Made by a program: the position numbers and the translations under genes
Notes under the pieces: generated by a model
Database searches by the model: none
The model's input: the letters and a program-made list of their open reading frames with translations, nothing else
Told to the model about the DNA's origin: nothing
Shown: positions 20,492 through 32,865 of the stretch, piece by piece
How the letters are laid out: each line of letters begins with the position of its first letter
Position numbering within the stretch: the stretch's first letter is position 1
Origin: Ceratopteris richardii
Taxonomy: Eukaryota > Streptophyta > Polypodiopsida > Polypodiales > Pteridaceae
Assembly (NCBI GenBank): GCA_020310875.1
Contig: CM035437.1
Location: 51,668,027 to 51,732,026 of the forward strand
DNA length: 64,000 nt
Reading direction: 5' to 3'

Positions 20492-21028
20492 TATTATCAG
20501 GATCTTGCTCACATGCACATAGAGGTTGCAAACGCAGAAAATACACAGAAAAATAGAGACACCAAGAGACGAGATTGAATGCAGTATTGGGTGCAATCTC
20601 CCCCCATGCACTCTGTTTTGACAGTCCATAGAGTGCATGTATTTATAGGAATTTTTTATTACGTCGAAAAGAGTGGTTACATGAGAGCGGCTTGGAAAAG
20701 CATGCATGTAACTAAAAGTTGGTGACTTTCATAGAAAGCCTCTTCTTTTAATATAAAAAATTGCGGTCTACAATGACTCTTATTCTAACCACTATTTTTC
20801 CAACTATTTCTAACAATAGAACCTTCTATGCGGGATTATTTACAAACTAATTATAAATCGGATTTATTGATGTCTTTCCTAAAGTCAAATTATTGATGTC
20901 CACCCTTTCATGCTTCCACTCCCTCATGAACCTTCAGCTGCTATATCAAAAACACCAAACCACATTAATACATTAATAAATTAACACTCCAACAATGCAT
21001 TGTTCAACATATTCCATAATGTATAACA
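20492..21028 (-). repeat. Gypsy B 5' LTR
   Basis: About 537 bp, matching 14864-15353 at about 93% over aligned bases, and ending in GTATAACA before the duplication AAAAT. Confidence 0.9.
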
Positions 21029-21033
21029 AAAAT
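21029..21033. repeat. Target-site duplication of gypsy B (right)
   Basis: AAAAT, pairing with 14859-14863. Confidence 0.85.
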
Positions 21034-22525
21034 TCCAAAAGAAATGATAACATCACCATTGGAGAGATCATGAATTGTACATTTGTTATCAACAAATTTA
21101 ACAATCAAGAAAATATTGGCTAGTGTTTAAAGTTTTGATAGATTTCTCTTGATCCATGACACAAATAAGGAATATGGCAATGTGAAAGAACTACCATAAA
21201 TAATGGCGAGAATGATCTTTTCGACTCCCATGATAGGATAAGATAAGCTTTTAGCACATGTGACAATATTCTTACTCCTATGGTGAGAATGATCTTTCAA
21301 ACTCCCATGAGAGGATACGCGAAGTTTTTAGCACATGTGACATTATTCCCTATAGGATTAAGCTCAAGTAAAGTGATGAAATTGTGCTAGGAGGTAATAT
21401 GTCTGGTTTCTCCACTATCAAAGTACCAAACATCCAAGTACACTACAGACATACACTACTCATACGATAATGGGTCATAGCTGCAATGACTAGTAAATGA
21501 CCATTCTTCATTTTGAATGAGGTAGGTGGAATCTATTTTAGGTGAAGAGGCCTATGCAACAACCATTCCAACTTCTTTCTTCTTTGTCTTTTTTTGCAGA
21601 TAGTTTAGGGAAACTCTTAAAAAAATGATCATTTCTCTTACAATACTTGCAAACCTATTTTTCTTTTTTGTTTTCTTATCATCTTTGTCTTCCTTCTTCA
21701 ACTGTGTAACATTAGAGAATTCTTCTTACTAGTAGATGAGCTCCATGTACCTTTGCCCTTCTCACTAGCTAAGAAAGAGTAAATCATCAACCAAAGAGTA
21801 GAAGAAAAAAATTGATAAAAATCTTGAAGAACATTAAGAACATTCTGCACAAGTGAACTATTTGGCAAGATTTCATCAACAAAAATCAATTGCTCTTTCA
21901 AATCCGTGATCTTTGTCTAAAATTTCCATTGAATCTCATTCAGTCATGTGCTCACTCTCCAAGTATTTTTGGAGGTAATCATCGCAAGCCTCAGTTCTTG
22001 CCTCGTATAGTATTTTTAAGAGTATCCCAAGTATTTTTGTTATTTTTCAAAGCACATGTGAGGAATAGTGTCAGCTTTGATAGAAAAAGCTATCAATGCA
22101 TCTACCTTTATATGATGCATCATGTATGCCCACAATGGGTAATTAGAACCATCCAAATTATACTTAAAAACTAATATATGGGATACATCATTGCTTTAAG
22201 CCATGGCTAGTGAATAAATACCTTCATGTGCAAATTTGATTTTATCTCAAAAAATTTGAACAAACTACCTAATTGAGTACTGCTAGACCTATAGAAAACT
22301 TTGAGGTGCTTGTATTGGCAAACTGAAAATTGTACATATGTTTCGCATAAAATGAGATGAAATTGCATGCATAGTTAGTACAATAGTGTGTTTCGAGGCT
22401 AAAACAAGCTCAAGTCGAACTTTTCATGAGTATGCTCCTAATCATCCTTAGTATGCTCACCAATTTTCATGTGCTTTTGAGACTGATTAAAGGGTGTCAT
22501 TGACACCCTAAAGAAAGTGTGACCT

Positions 22526-22537
22526 ACTTTGATACCA
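22526..22537 (-). promoter_or_regulatory. Copia A primer-binding site
   Basis: The minus strand reads TGGTATCAAAGT, close to the initiator tRNA-Met complement, two bases inside the 5' LTR. Confidence 0.7.
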
Positions 22538-22539
22538 TT

Positions 22540-22773
22540 TGTTGGAGTTCAAGGACTATGGAAGCACATCAAGACTGAAAGGAAGAAGAAGAAGAAGCTT
22601 GGAGAACAACACAACACACAATATGTATTATGAAGTGAATTCACAAAGTTAGGTGACCCATTAGGATTATAGGCATATATACATGTCGAGGAAAAACACC
22701 TTCTAAAGAGGGAAAAAATTTTCCCCGAAATCCTAAGTGTGTTCATATACATCATTATCAAAATATATTAACA
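22540..22773 (-). repeat. Copia A 5' LTR
   Basis: About 234 bp, partner of 13289-13516, bounded outside by ATAAG. Confidence 0.85.
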
Positions 22774-22778
22774 ATAAG
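22774..22778. repeat. Target-site duplication of copia A (right)
   Basis: ATAAG, pairing with 13284-13288. Confidence 0.85.
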
Positions 22779-22871
22779 ATGTAAGAACCATTGCACGTCT
22801 TCTTGTTTTGCACTATTTTTTAACAAGGTATACTAGAGCTTGATAGTCTAGAAAAAACTTAAATATGTTAA
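22779..22871 (-). mobile_element. Gypsy RNase H piece, right of copia A
   Basis: The minus strand gives DYQALVYLVKK, the middle of gypsy RNase H. It belongs to the same old remnant as 13131-13283 and 9000-10940, and was parted from them when copia A inserted. Confidence 0.6.
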
Positions 22872-22879
22872 CTAGTAGA

Positions 22880-25800
22880 TACTAGTTGCATATACTATGA
22901 ATGGGCTTAAGGATGATGAGAAGTGGAAGGCGTTGACCACTTTTTCATATATCAGAGATAATATTCTCGACTTTGAGCAACTAATGGCCTTGATGGTCAC
23001 TTAGGAGATGAACATTTGAGGGTCAAAAGAAAAGGGCAATGAAGCCCAAGAATTTTACGCTAGGAAAGGAAGAGGTAGAGGAAGAAATCAAAACAAAGGC
23101 AAAGGGAGGCAAGGAAGAGGATCAAATAGAGACTCTAATCAAGACCAAGGGATCAAGTTCTCTTCATCAAGAGGAAGTGGTAGGTTTAGAGGAAGAGGAG
23201 GAAGGTACAATCAGACTTAGGACAATAGCGATTCAGAAGGATGCTTCATATGTGGCAAGTATGACCACTATGCTAGGGATTACTATCAAAAGGAAAAGAG
23301 AAATTCATCATACAAAGGGCAAGGTAATTATGCATCTAATTTAAATGAGAATGAAAGTATGTTAGCTATGATGCAGATGAGTGACTACAAAACACAAAGG
23401 TCAAGCACATGGTACATTGATAGTGGATGCAACAATCACATGAGCTACAATAATGAATTTTTCTCAAATATGTAGGTACCATCAACAAAAGGGCATGTGA
23501 AGATAGGTGATGATTCCCTAGGCCATCACACATATAGGTGATCTTCTGTTGGATGGTTCCCATAAGGCTAAGTGCTTGAAGAATTTTCTTCATGTTCCCA
23601 CAATCACAAGGAATCTTACTTCTATGGGTTGAATGGTTGATAGAGGACTCCAAGTCAAGTTCAACTAGAAGGGATGCTTTGTTGAAATCCCTAGGGAAGA
23701 GTACATGTTAGTAGCCAAAGGCAGAAAGTAGGGAAGACTATTCACATTGTATGTAAAACCAAACTTCAACCATACCACCTAGTTCACATATGGAAGGAGA
23801 GAGGTAGTAGAATCCAATCTTGGAACAAAATGTATGCACATATCTATGTTTAGAGGTTGAAGGATATGGAGAGGAAGAGGTTAGTACTTAGATTACCAAA
23901 TATTTACAATCATAATCTTAAGAACTTCTGTGAAGCTTGTCAATTGGTTAAGCAAACTAGGTTACCATCCAAGAAGAGCAATTATGTGAGCTATCATCCA
24001 CTTGACCTAGTTCATACAAATGTTTGGGGGCCAACTAAGGAGAAATCAATTAGAGGTAACATATACTTTGTAGCTTTCATTGATGATTGTACAAGAATGA
24101 CTTGAATTTACTATATGAAGCATAGTCAAATGTTTTTATTACTTCAAGTATTTCAAATCTATTGTAGAGAAAAAATGTTATAGGTATATAAAAGTTTAAA
24201 GGTCATATGGAGGGCGAGAATACTTCTCCCATGCATTCATTGATTACTTGGAGTCAAATGGCATCAAGATACAAATCACATGCAAGTACTCAACACAATA
24301 AAATGGAATTGCAAGAAGAAAGAATATGTACATTACAGAATGTGCTAGCACAATGATGAAGGAAATGGTGATGCTTAATTATTATTGGGGTGATGTGGCA
24401 ACCATTACAATATACATCATGACTAGATCACCCACATGAGGTATACATTCTACAACATCCTATGAACTTGGTACAATAGAAAACCAGATGCATCACACTT
24501 GAGAGAGTTTAGATGTACTTGCTATGTGTTAATACCAAGTGGATTAAGAGCAAACTTGATGATAGATCAGAAAGATGTATGTTCATAGGGTATGTAGGTG
24601 AAAAAAAAGGGTATATATTCTATAATACCATAGAAAAGGAGCTAAAGGTAAAAAGGGATGTCAAGTTTGATGAACTTTTACCCTAGTATTCTTCAAATGT
24701 ATCTATGCAAGCAAATGAAGATGAAGAAAGCCAGACTTCAAGAGAAAGTGAAGCACCACAAATCATACGTTTTAGTGGACCAAAGGACTCGATTAAACAC
24801 TCATCATGGAGTGGAGGAATTCCTACATCAAGTCAAATTAGTGATGCAAGGAGCAAGGTAAAAGCTACAATCTGAGAGATAGAAGAAGATGAAGACTTAT
24901 GGATTGAGTTCAATGCACATCATCATGCAAAGAAGGGGGAGAGCTCAAAGGCAAACAATAAATATCTAAATAAATGGAATGGTGAGATAAAAAGATATGA
25001 TAGAGTCATGTATCGAGTTCAATGACTTACCTATGATTCATTCATGGCTAGATTCTATGCACATATGAGTAAAGTTTTTGAAGAACTCTCATTCTTTAAA
25101 GAAGCCAATACATGTAGGGAATGGGGGGAGGCCATGCAAGAGGAGATCAAGGCTTTGGAAGATAATCACACTTGGACATTAGTGCCAAGGAAGAAGGACA
25201 TGAATGTCATTGGAAACAAATGGTTATATAAGGTAAAGAAGCATTTACATGGTGGCATTGCTAGGCACAAAAGCTAGACTTGTAGCTAAAGGCTTTGCTC
25301 AAAACTATGGTGTGGATTATGAGGAAACCTTCAATCTTGTGGCCAAGATGACTACCATCAGAACAATCATTGCGAATGGAGCCAAGAAGCATTGGAGGAT
25401 CTATCAACTTGATGTGAAAAATGCTTTTCTAAATGAAGAACTAGAGGAGGTAGTATACATGCACCAATCATTTGGGTTTGCAAATAAAATCAAACGTGAA
25501 TATGTTTACAAGTTAAAGAAGGCACTATATGGTCTCAAGCAAGCCTCAAGGGCATGTAATCAAAGACTTGTAAACTACTTGATTAGTTGTGGCTATAAAC
25601 AAAGCAAAGCAGATCCATCATTATTCTACAAATGAGAAGGTGACACATCTATCTACTTATGTGTGTATGTAGATGACTTGAATTTTATAGGTGATCATGA
25701 AGAAGGCATCAAGGGAATCAAAAAAAGGCTTGGGAAGGAGATCAAGATCTTAGAACATGGAGATCTAAGATATTTCTTAGGTATTGAAGTCATATATAAG

Positions 25801-26515
25801 GATAATGGTATCTGGATCATGCAAAGAAAGTACATCTTGGATGTATTAAAGAAGTATGGACCCACATGGTGTAAACCATTGAACAATGCAATGCAAATAA
25901 ATGTGAAATCGACTTTAGTGGAGGGTGAGCTATCTCAATTTATGCACACACCTAGGGTTCCTCATTTATCTACAACCAAAATAGTACTCATATATCTCAA
26001 GGGTACTTTGAATGAAGGCATTTTCTATCCTTTTGAAGATGATTAGCAAGTAAAAGTATATAGGTCTAAATCTAAAGAAGATAAGAGGAGTAAAAGTGGA
26101 TATGTAGTAGTCCTAGGCAAGAAGGTCATCTCATGGATGAAAAAGACATAACCTACTATTGCCCTATCTTCCACAGAATTTGAATACAAAGCATTAACAC
26201 AAGATACATGTGTGCTCATGCGGCTCAAGAAGATCATAATTGAATTTAATTTTTAGGTCATCAATATTAAATCATGTGTGAAAACACTAATGTGTACCTA
26301 TCTACCAGACGTATGTTCCATGCTAGGAGCAAAAAAATAGAGGTACATTATCACTACATTAGAGAAAATGTGTTGGCTAAGGAAGTTCAAGTTCAACAAA
26401 TAAGTGCCAAGAATCTGTGTGTTGACATTCTCACCAAAGCATTGGACTCAATTAAGTTAACAAAGTTCAAAAGAGGCATAGGAATGATGGATCTAATTTG
26501 AAACTTGAGGGGGAA
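22880..26515 (+). mobile_element. Ty1/copia element G, truncated at its 5' end
   Basis: Plus-strand copia pieces in normal order: late gag (NGLKDDEKWKAL), a zinc knuckle (CFICGKYDH, near 23249), protease (WYIDSGCNNH, near 23413), integrase (about 23860-24600), reverse transcriptase (about 25110-25890) and RNase H (about 26050-26490). The purine tract CTTGAGGGGGAA lies at about 26504-26515. No 5' LTR or primer site is seen next to the gypsy junction near 22875. It is broken, with perhaps ten or more breaks, and cannot be dated because there is no LTR pair. Confidence 0.8.
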
Positions 26516-26600
26516 TGTTTAAAATCAAGCTCCAACCATAGCAGCATATGAACCTCTTGAATGGATGCCAAATGGAGCTTCAAGCTATATAAAGAAAGTG
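26516..26600 (+). repeat. Start of the copia G 3' LTR, end not defined
   Basis: It begins TGTTTAAAATC just after the purine tract and has a TATA-like TATATAAAG near 26587-26595. Minus-strand copia gag text begins soon after, so the LTR is either very short or cut. Confidence 0.45.
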
Positions 26601-26604
26601 TAGA

Positions 26605-26710
26605 TTCTCTCATAAGATCTTTCTACCCTTGTTAGAGGTAGAATATAACCTATCTAGACACTCCCATACCTTCTTTGATGTTTCAAGGTCTTGGATATGT
26701 CATATCATAG
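26605..26710 (-). mobile_element. Copia gag scrap, minus strand
   Basis: The minus strand reads HIQDLETSKKVWECLDRLY and STSNKGRK, the conserved gag segment of plant copia elements. It is a small broken fragment with no visible ends. Confidence 0.55.
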
Positions 26711-27200
26711 AGTTGTTGATATGTTGAGATAGTATAAGCTTGCAATCCAAGCCTTCTACAATATGGCTGGCAAGATCTCTTTGCCTATGTGTAGAGATAA
26801 GCAAGTAAGGAGCTAGCTTGGCAATTAGGTGGTATCTTAGCAAGCAGGAGGGTAGTTTATATAAATGAACATTACAATGATAGGCTCTAAACTCATGGAA
26901 GAATCCATGAATTGATTTCAATTGCGTATATATATAACTAATGATGTTTTTTGAGTGAATTCCATCTTCAATCATGATGAAATTTGTTCTTGAATTTCTC
27001 CTTAAAGGTAGTTGTGACCTTCAATTAGTTAGGAATCATATCTTGACTTGATTTGGCTCACCAAAATTTGTATGGTGATCTCGCAAGATCTATTAGCTCC
27101 CATTCATACACTTGAGCTTGCAAATAACTAGAATTCTAACCATTTAGTCATCCATTACACATAATAAAGCATAGAATGTGCACACATAGAAATAGGTAAA
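26711..27200. other. Unassigned, probably worn retroelement
   Basis: A minus-strand frame (26700-26975, 91 codons) has no motif I can place. It lies between copia gag and copia RNase H scraps of the same strand, so it may be worn copia interior. Confidence 0.3.
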
Positions 27201-27239
27201 CAATTAAAAAACTAAAATTTTGAGATTTAATCAAGAAGA

Positions 27240-27440
27240 ATATCTCTCATAGATTACAATCTCAAGATTATGCCAATGCACTTTGACTGTCAGTGAGAAT
27301 ATGCATAGTTGCATCAATCTTCATAAATAGATCCATCAATAGGAATCCCAACCAAATACACTCCACTATAGTTGTGAATATTGCCCTATACTTAGCTTCA
27401 CAACTCAATGTGGCCACAATAGGTCTATATAGGGTACCAT
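27240..27440 (-). mobile_element. Copia RNase H scrap, minus strand
   Basis: The minus strand reads EAKYRAIF, then VECIWLGFLLMDL and ILTDSQSALA, the end of copia RNase H. It is broken and has no visible LTR. Confidence 0.6.
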
Positions 27441-27590
27441 ATGTCTCACCTAGAGCTCAAATTGTGTACTCTAAGAGCTTGGACCTTGGCATAGGACTTG
27501 GCATCCCTTGTCATTTGAGTCACCTAAGTCATCATTTGTGCCATTTGATGAGTGAGATGAAAGATTTTCAATGATCTAGAAAGACAAAGT

Positions 27591-27645
27591 ACTAGGACTT
27601 CCCAAGAGGTCACCCATTCTAGTAGTGCTCCAAGGCACGCCTAAC
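27591..27645 (-). repeat. 5S rRNA-like fragment (possible Cassandra or 5S-derived element)
   Basis: Read on the minus strand, about 55 bases match the 3' half of plant 5S rRNA from memory of its sequence: GTTAGGCGTGCCTTGG for the box A region, GAATGGGTGACC for the intermediate and C-box region, then TTGGGAAGTCCTAGT. A gap of about four bases and a handful of changes separate it from the standard sequence. The 5' half of 5S does not follow. Cassandra-type TRIM elements carry such a 5S region in their LTRs, and some SINEs have 5S heads; neither a second copy nor element ends are seen here. Confidence 0.7.
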
Positions 27646-28789
27646 CAAAAATTTTCCCTACCATTCAGCCCTAATTTCTTGTGATTTGTAGGGTTGAAGG
27701 TAATTAAGGTTAACACTATATTGGAGCCTTCAAAGTGTCTTCTTTGGCTCTTTACAATTGGTTTCTTGAGAGTTTCTCTAGGTGCAAACTTGGGGGAAAT
27801 TAGAAGCTGATTTTGTGCTTTTGGGACAATTTTGGTTACATAGGTTGAAAAATTGGTCAAAGATCAATCTCGATGCTAGAGGCACTTGAGATTATGTCTC
27901 CTTGGCAGTATACATTCAGATTTATTGCTGAATTTTCAGCTCTTGATTCTTCTTACAGGTTTTTTGGAAGGCTTTTGATTGTGGTAGGAGCATCTACCAC
28001 AAATTTATGCAAGCTTTTTAGGTCTAAAGAATAGAGTTGGAAAACACTTGCAGGTGTTGTTGGCTAGTGTTTGGCCTATAAAGAGAGCATTTGAGTGCCT
28101 TTTTAATGCATATATTGAGCACATACACACTATGTATGCTTCTATGGATATCACTTACGTAGACCCATGTGGTCATTAATATAGTGGTTAAACTTTTGCA
28201 TAAAGCTTTTGATATTGATAAAGAGGACCATGGTGATTTTTTTCTTAACTGAGAGACACCTAGATGCCTAGATGCTGGAGTCTCTTTGGTAATACAGGTG
28301 GAAGACTTACTTAGCCTTGCCATAGGAGATGTATGCTAGTTTTTCATAGGTGCTCAATAAACCTAGTTGGCTTATCTCAATTAAGTGGTTATATGCAATT
28401 GAGTCAATGATTCACTATGCATGTTTACATGTCAATATAGTTTTATGTGTTTTTTAAATTGGACATATTCTCATTTTGTAGAGGTGACCTTGATAGAAGT
28501 TTTCTAGATTTTAGATATTCAAGTATGTAGTGGTTGAATTTACTCCTTGAGAAACTTATTCCTATGAGCAGATACATTCTCACATAATCTCTTTGGTTGG
28601 CCATTGTTATTCATTGATCCATTTTTCTAGGGGGACTCAAAACATTTTTTTTGAGAATTTGACACTTGATCATGTTTTTTGAGCTTTAGTGGTGTTTTGG
28701 ACTATTCTAGCTCCATTATCATTCTAATCAACTCTCTATCATCATGACATTAGAAGTCTTGAGCACACCTGGTGGATTAAATTCTAGTT
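27646..28789. other. Gene-free stretch
   Basis: No coding domain, RNA gene or paired repeat is recognised. The left part flanks the 5S-like piece and may belong to the same element; the right part leads into copia C and could hold its worn 5' LTR. Confidence 0.35.
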
Positions 28790-31700
28790 CTAGTGTTCCC
28801 AACATTAGCTATACCTTGTAGGGAAAAGAACATTTTGAGATCCAAAAACTTGTTGGCACAAAGTTTTCTCTATGGAAGAATTAGAATAAAGATGTAACAA
28901 TTGTGAGGAGGCAACAAAAGCTAGTAAATGGAATCTCAAAGAAGCCAACTAAGATGGATGATGATGATTGGGATGATTTGGATGACATGGTGAAGTCTAA
29001 CATTCAATTTCACCAAGAAAATAATGTTTAATTTATAGTATATGATTGTGAAAGTGTACAAGAGCTTTGAAAGAAGTTATGCAACACTTATGATAAAGAA
29101 ATAACATCAAATAAAGTGTATCTCCTTATATAGTTATATGACCTTCACATGAAGGACACATATAATGTTCCTGCTCATCTAAATGAATTCGACACTATAT
29201 TTTCTCACTTATAGCCTAAAGAATGGATATGGACAATGAAATGAAAGAAATGTTGTTGCTATGCATCTTACCATCATCATGGGATACATTTTTCATAGCT
29301 ATTATCAATAATGCACGTAGTGGTAGAATGGTCTACGACGCATATAGTGTTTGTGATTCCTACCAATGAAAGAATTAGTAATGAGGTAGAAGCAGGAATA
29401 GGAGAAAGAATGGTTAATGCAATAATAGTAGAAGTAAATCAAGGAATAGGGATATCGAGTGCCATTATTATCATAAAAAAGGACATTTGAAGAAAGACTA
29501 TTATGCATTAAAGAATACTAAAGGTAAAGTAAACATTGTTATGGGCATGTTAAACAATTAGAGGCATCATCTGCTTTGAGTCTAAAGAGAAAAGAGATTA
29601 ATGCTATTTTAGATGATGACAATGTGTTGACACTTGCTAGTACTATGCCTATTGAGGCTCTTATGGCTGATTCTCTTTCCCACACACGGCTACTAGTTTC
29701 TCGTGCTTCTTTCCATGTGAAACCACATAGAGAATGGTTCTCCACTTATGCAACAAAGTCTCTTGGTATTGTGAAACTTGGTGATTCTTACGAGTGCCAT
29801 GTTGTTGAGATTGGAGATGTGGTTGGGGAGTTCACATATGGTTTAGATTTGACTATGCATAGCCTTTGCCATCTACTTAAGTTATCACACAATTTGATGT
29901 CAAATTGATGACCTTGGTTACAAAGTAGTTTTCTATGCTCAATCCTTTCTCATATGAAAGCGCGATATGATGATTGCAAAAGGAAGAAAATTTGGCTCAA
30001 TTTATCCTATTGAGCCAATGGAATGGAAGATCTTTCTCATTTTAACTACTTACCTATGTTATCTTTCTTTGATTTTTCATTTTGTGAGCATTTTCAATAT
30101 GGAAAGCAAACTAGTAATGTGCATAAAACACATATTAACTCTTCAATTCATCCTTTATCTCTCATTCATAAAGATGTGTTTTGTCCTATTCCCATAAGGT
30201 CATTAGGTGGTTCTGTTTACTTTGTCACTTTCATACATGATGCTACTAGAAAAGTTTGGGTATATACTATCAAGTCAAAGGATGAGGTATTCCTAAATTT
30301 TAGAAAATGGCTTGCGTTAGTTGAAAATGAAAAAGGAAATAAGCCCAAGGTTTTACATTCAGATAGTGGAGGTGAGTATAGCTCACATAAATTCATCTCT
30401 TCTATCAATCTAGAGGAGTTCATAGAGAGTTTATAGCCCTTACACCCCAATATAGAATGGAATAGCCGAGGATGAATAGAACTATTCAACAGAAGTAGTT
30501 TTTATGTTGCATTATGCAAAAGTTTTAGAAGGTTTTTGGGTAGAAGCAGTGTTGATTGCAAGACGTGATTAACGTTTCACCTAGTACTACCAAAGTTCTA
30601 AAAGTGGCACAAGAGTTACAGACATGGAAGCCACCATATTATGATCATCTTTAAGTTTTTGGATCTAACGCGTATGTTCATATTCCAAAGGATCTTAGAT
30701 AAAAGCTAGACTATAAGTCAAAGAAATGATTTTTTTTTTAAATATGATTGAGACAATCAATTTTGATATTGCTTATGGGATCCTGAAACACAATTATTGA
30801 TTAGTAGTGGAACCATTTTCAATGAGTCTAAGATGCATAAAAAACCCATTAATGATGTTAAAGTGAGAAAAGTTGTGTTTAAGGATACTAGTCTTCCACT
30901 TAGCATCCATAAGAATTCGACACATATGAATGTTTAGGAGAATGTCCCATCATATTAGTTAGCAAATGCTCTTGTTTAGCAACCATTGAGATGTTCTACA
31001 CATGCATCGCATCCACGTGATAGATATGCTCCAAGTTTTGATTTTGCCATGCTGACAAATATTGGTGGGCCTTCCTGCTACAAAGAGGCTATGCAAACAA
31101 AGGATTGTGTCAAGTGGGAGCACACCATGAAGAGTGAATTGGATTCCACTCACAAGAATATTACTTGGGATTTGGTACATTTGCCAAAGGGCAAGAAAGA
31201 TTTACCATGTAAATGGGTATATGAGCTACGATTCATATTGGATAACGCTTCTCCAAAGTATAAAGAATGACTAGTTGCAAAGGGTTTTAAGAAATAAAAT
31301 GGTGTTGATTCCAAAAAAAACTTCTCTCCGGTAATCAAGATGCCTAGACTACGCATGTTGATTGGATACATCACAATGGAGGAATTAGAGATGGTCCAAA
31401 TGGATGTGAAAATTGCTCTCTTGCATGGAGATCTTATAGAATACATCTACATGGAACAACTAGAGGGACTATGTAGTTCTTGATAAAGAGAGTATAGTTT
31501 GTAAGTGAAGGAAGATCTTATATGGAGTTAATCAATCCTCTAGACAATGGTACCAAAATTTTGATGCTTATTTGAAGTCTCAAATCTATTCTTGAAGCAA
31601 TGAGGATCATTTTTGCTAGACTAAGAGATGCTTGGTTGGCAGATTGTTATGCTTGATACTTTATTTCAATGTATGTTTATTGTTGGGAATTCCTATGATG

Positions 31701-32520
31701 ACTTATCATTGCTCAAGAAGTGAGACATTTGATATGGAGGATTTGGGGGATGTGAAACATATTCTTGGCATGGACATTACTTGTGATAGGATTAAAATAT
31801 GCATATATTTGTCTCCAAGTGAGTACACATTCAAAGTACCTCACAAGTTCAATATGTAGGGTGGAAAGCATGGGATAGACCTTTACCTACATATGTGAAG
31901 TTGAACCAAGATGATTGCCCAAAATCATATGAGAAAAAGGAATTCATGACCAAACTTCCACATTGGATTTTGAGTGCAAGTTGTGCCAAGATGCATTGGG
32001 AAGTGATCAAGATGATTTTGAGATAACTGATTGAACTAAGGGCCAGATTCTATGCTTGCATAGAGGAGAGGCATCCATTATTCGTTACATAGATTTTAAT
32101 TATTTTGGTTGTAGACAATTAAAGGTCTACATCTATATACATTTTTCACTTTGCTAGAGGTGATATCTCTTAGAGATATCATCTTCATTAATGTACAAAT
32201 GTTTCCGCTATAAAAGTAGAGTATGTTGTAGCTAGTGAGGTGTTATGGATTTCTCTTCTTGCTTGTGATATGTGTCTACCTCAACATGTAACTTATTTTC
32301 TTGATAGTTGGAGAGCCATTGCTTTAGATATGAATTGGGTCTATCATGCAAAGAGGAATCACATTGAGGTGAGGTATGACTTCATTACTAATTGCTTAAC
32401 CATCGATAACATTATTCTTGAGAAGCTTCATACTCAAGATAATGTTGTGGATGCTTTGATTAAAGCTCTACAACATGATAACTCTCAACATCGTTATCAA
32501 TTGATGGGGGTTGCTTGATT
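28790..32520 (+). mobile_element. Ty1/copia element C, heavily worn
   Basis: Plus-strand copia pieces in order: gag (about 28830-29200, including DDDDWDDLDD and HLNEFDTIFS), a zinc-knuckle remnant (about 29458-29500), integrase (about 30020-30780), reverse transcriptase (about 31080-31860) and RNase H (about 32140-32510). It looks like a different copia lineage from copia D, E and F. It is broken, with well over ten breaks, and no LTR pair can be assigned, so it is judged old. Confidence 0.75.
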
Positions 32521-32860
32521 CATGAGCTTGCACAATAACTTGTTCATTATGTAACATTCCATTAGGTCGGAGGTAAAATTTTGTACACTTACACTCAAGT
32601 ATCCTTTATCATTATTATTTTTTTCTCCCATCCTCCATTTTGGTCATATTGGCCTTTAATGGTAGGTTATTACCATTGTCCATGTGAAAGGTCTAATGGT
32701 TGTTAAGGGAGTAGTAGATTATGCCCTCTAACTAGACTAGACAAGATTTCATAATTATACTTTTGATTACAAGATCGCACACATAAGGGAAATAATACAA
32801 TACGTATCTGATACAACAAGTCCCACAAGTAGGGACTGGTAGGTATGGATAACTTGACTA
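32521..32860. other. Unassigned LTR-like sequence
   Basis: No gene is seen. It lies between the end of copia C and copia B. It may be the outer part of the chromovirus LTR that copia B split (the inner part being 37899-38148) or the worn 3' LTR of copia C. Confidence 0.35.
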
Positions 32861-32865
32861 GGGAT

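Larger units (their letters stand above)
14864..21028 (-). mobile_element. Ty3/gypsy chromovirus element B nested in copia A
   Basis: A minus-strand gypsy element bounded by LTRs (14864-15353 and 20492-21028) and a 5-bp duplication AAAAT. In element order, right to left, it has the tRNA-Met primer site, gag with a CCHC knuckle, an aspartic protease region, reverse transcriptase, RNase H, integrase and a C-terminal chromodomain-like segment. This order, with integrase after RNase H plus a chromodomain, marks a chromovirus. It is broken, with perhaps ten breaks. The LTRs differ by about 7% and are unequal in length, implying roughly 3-16 million years depending on rate. A tRNA-headed SINE has inserted in its leader. 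Confidence 0.9.
13289..22773 (-). mobile_element. Ty1/copia element A, old, with a nested gypsy element
   Basis: A minus-strand copia element with LTRs at 13289-13516 and 22540-22773 and a 5-bp duplication ATAAG on both sides. Parts seen: gag with a zinc knuckle and a protease start in 21034-22539, and integrase and RNase H pieces in 13517-14863; much of the reverse transcriptase is not seen. Gypsy B (14864-21028) is inserted within it. It is broken, with a dozen or more breaks. The LTRs differ by roughly 20%, making it one of the oldest datable insertions here. It sits inside the RNase H region of the still older gypsy remnant. Confidence 0.85.

Noticed and set aside
26700-26975. A 91-codon minus-strand gene
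   Set aside because: No motif, no start context and position between worn copia scraps of the same strand; most likely retroelement debris.
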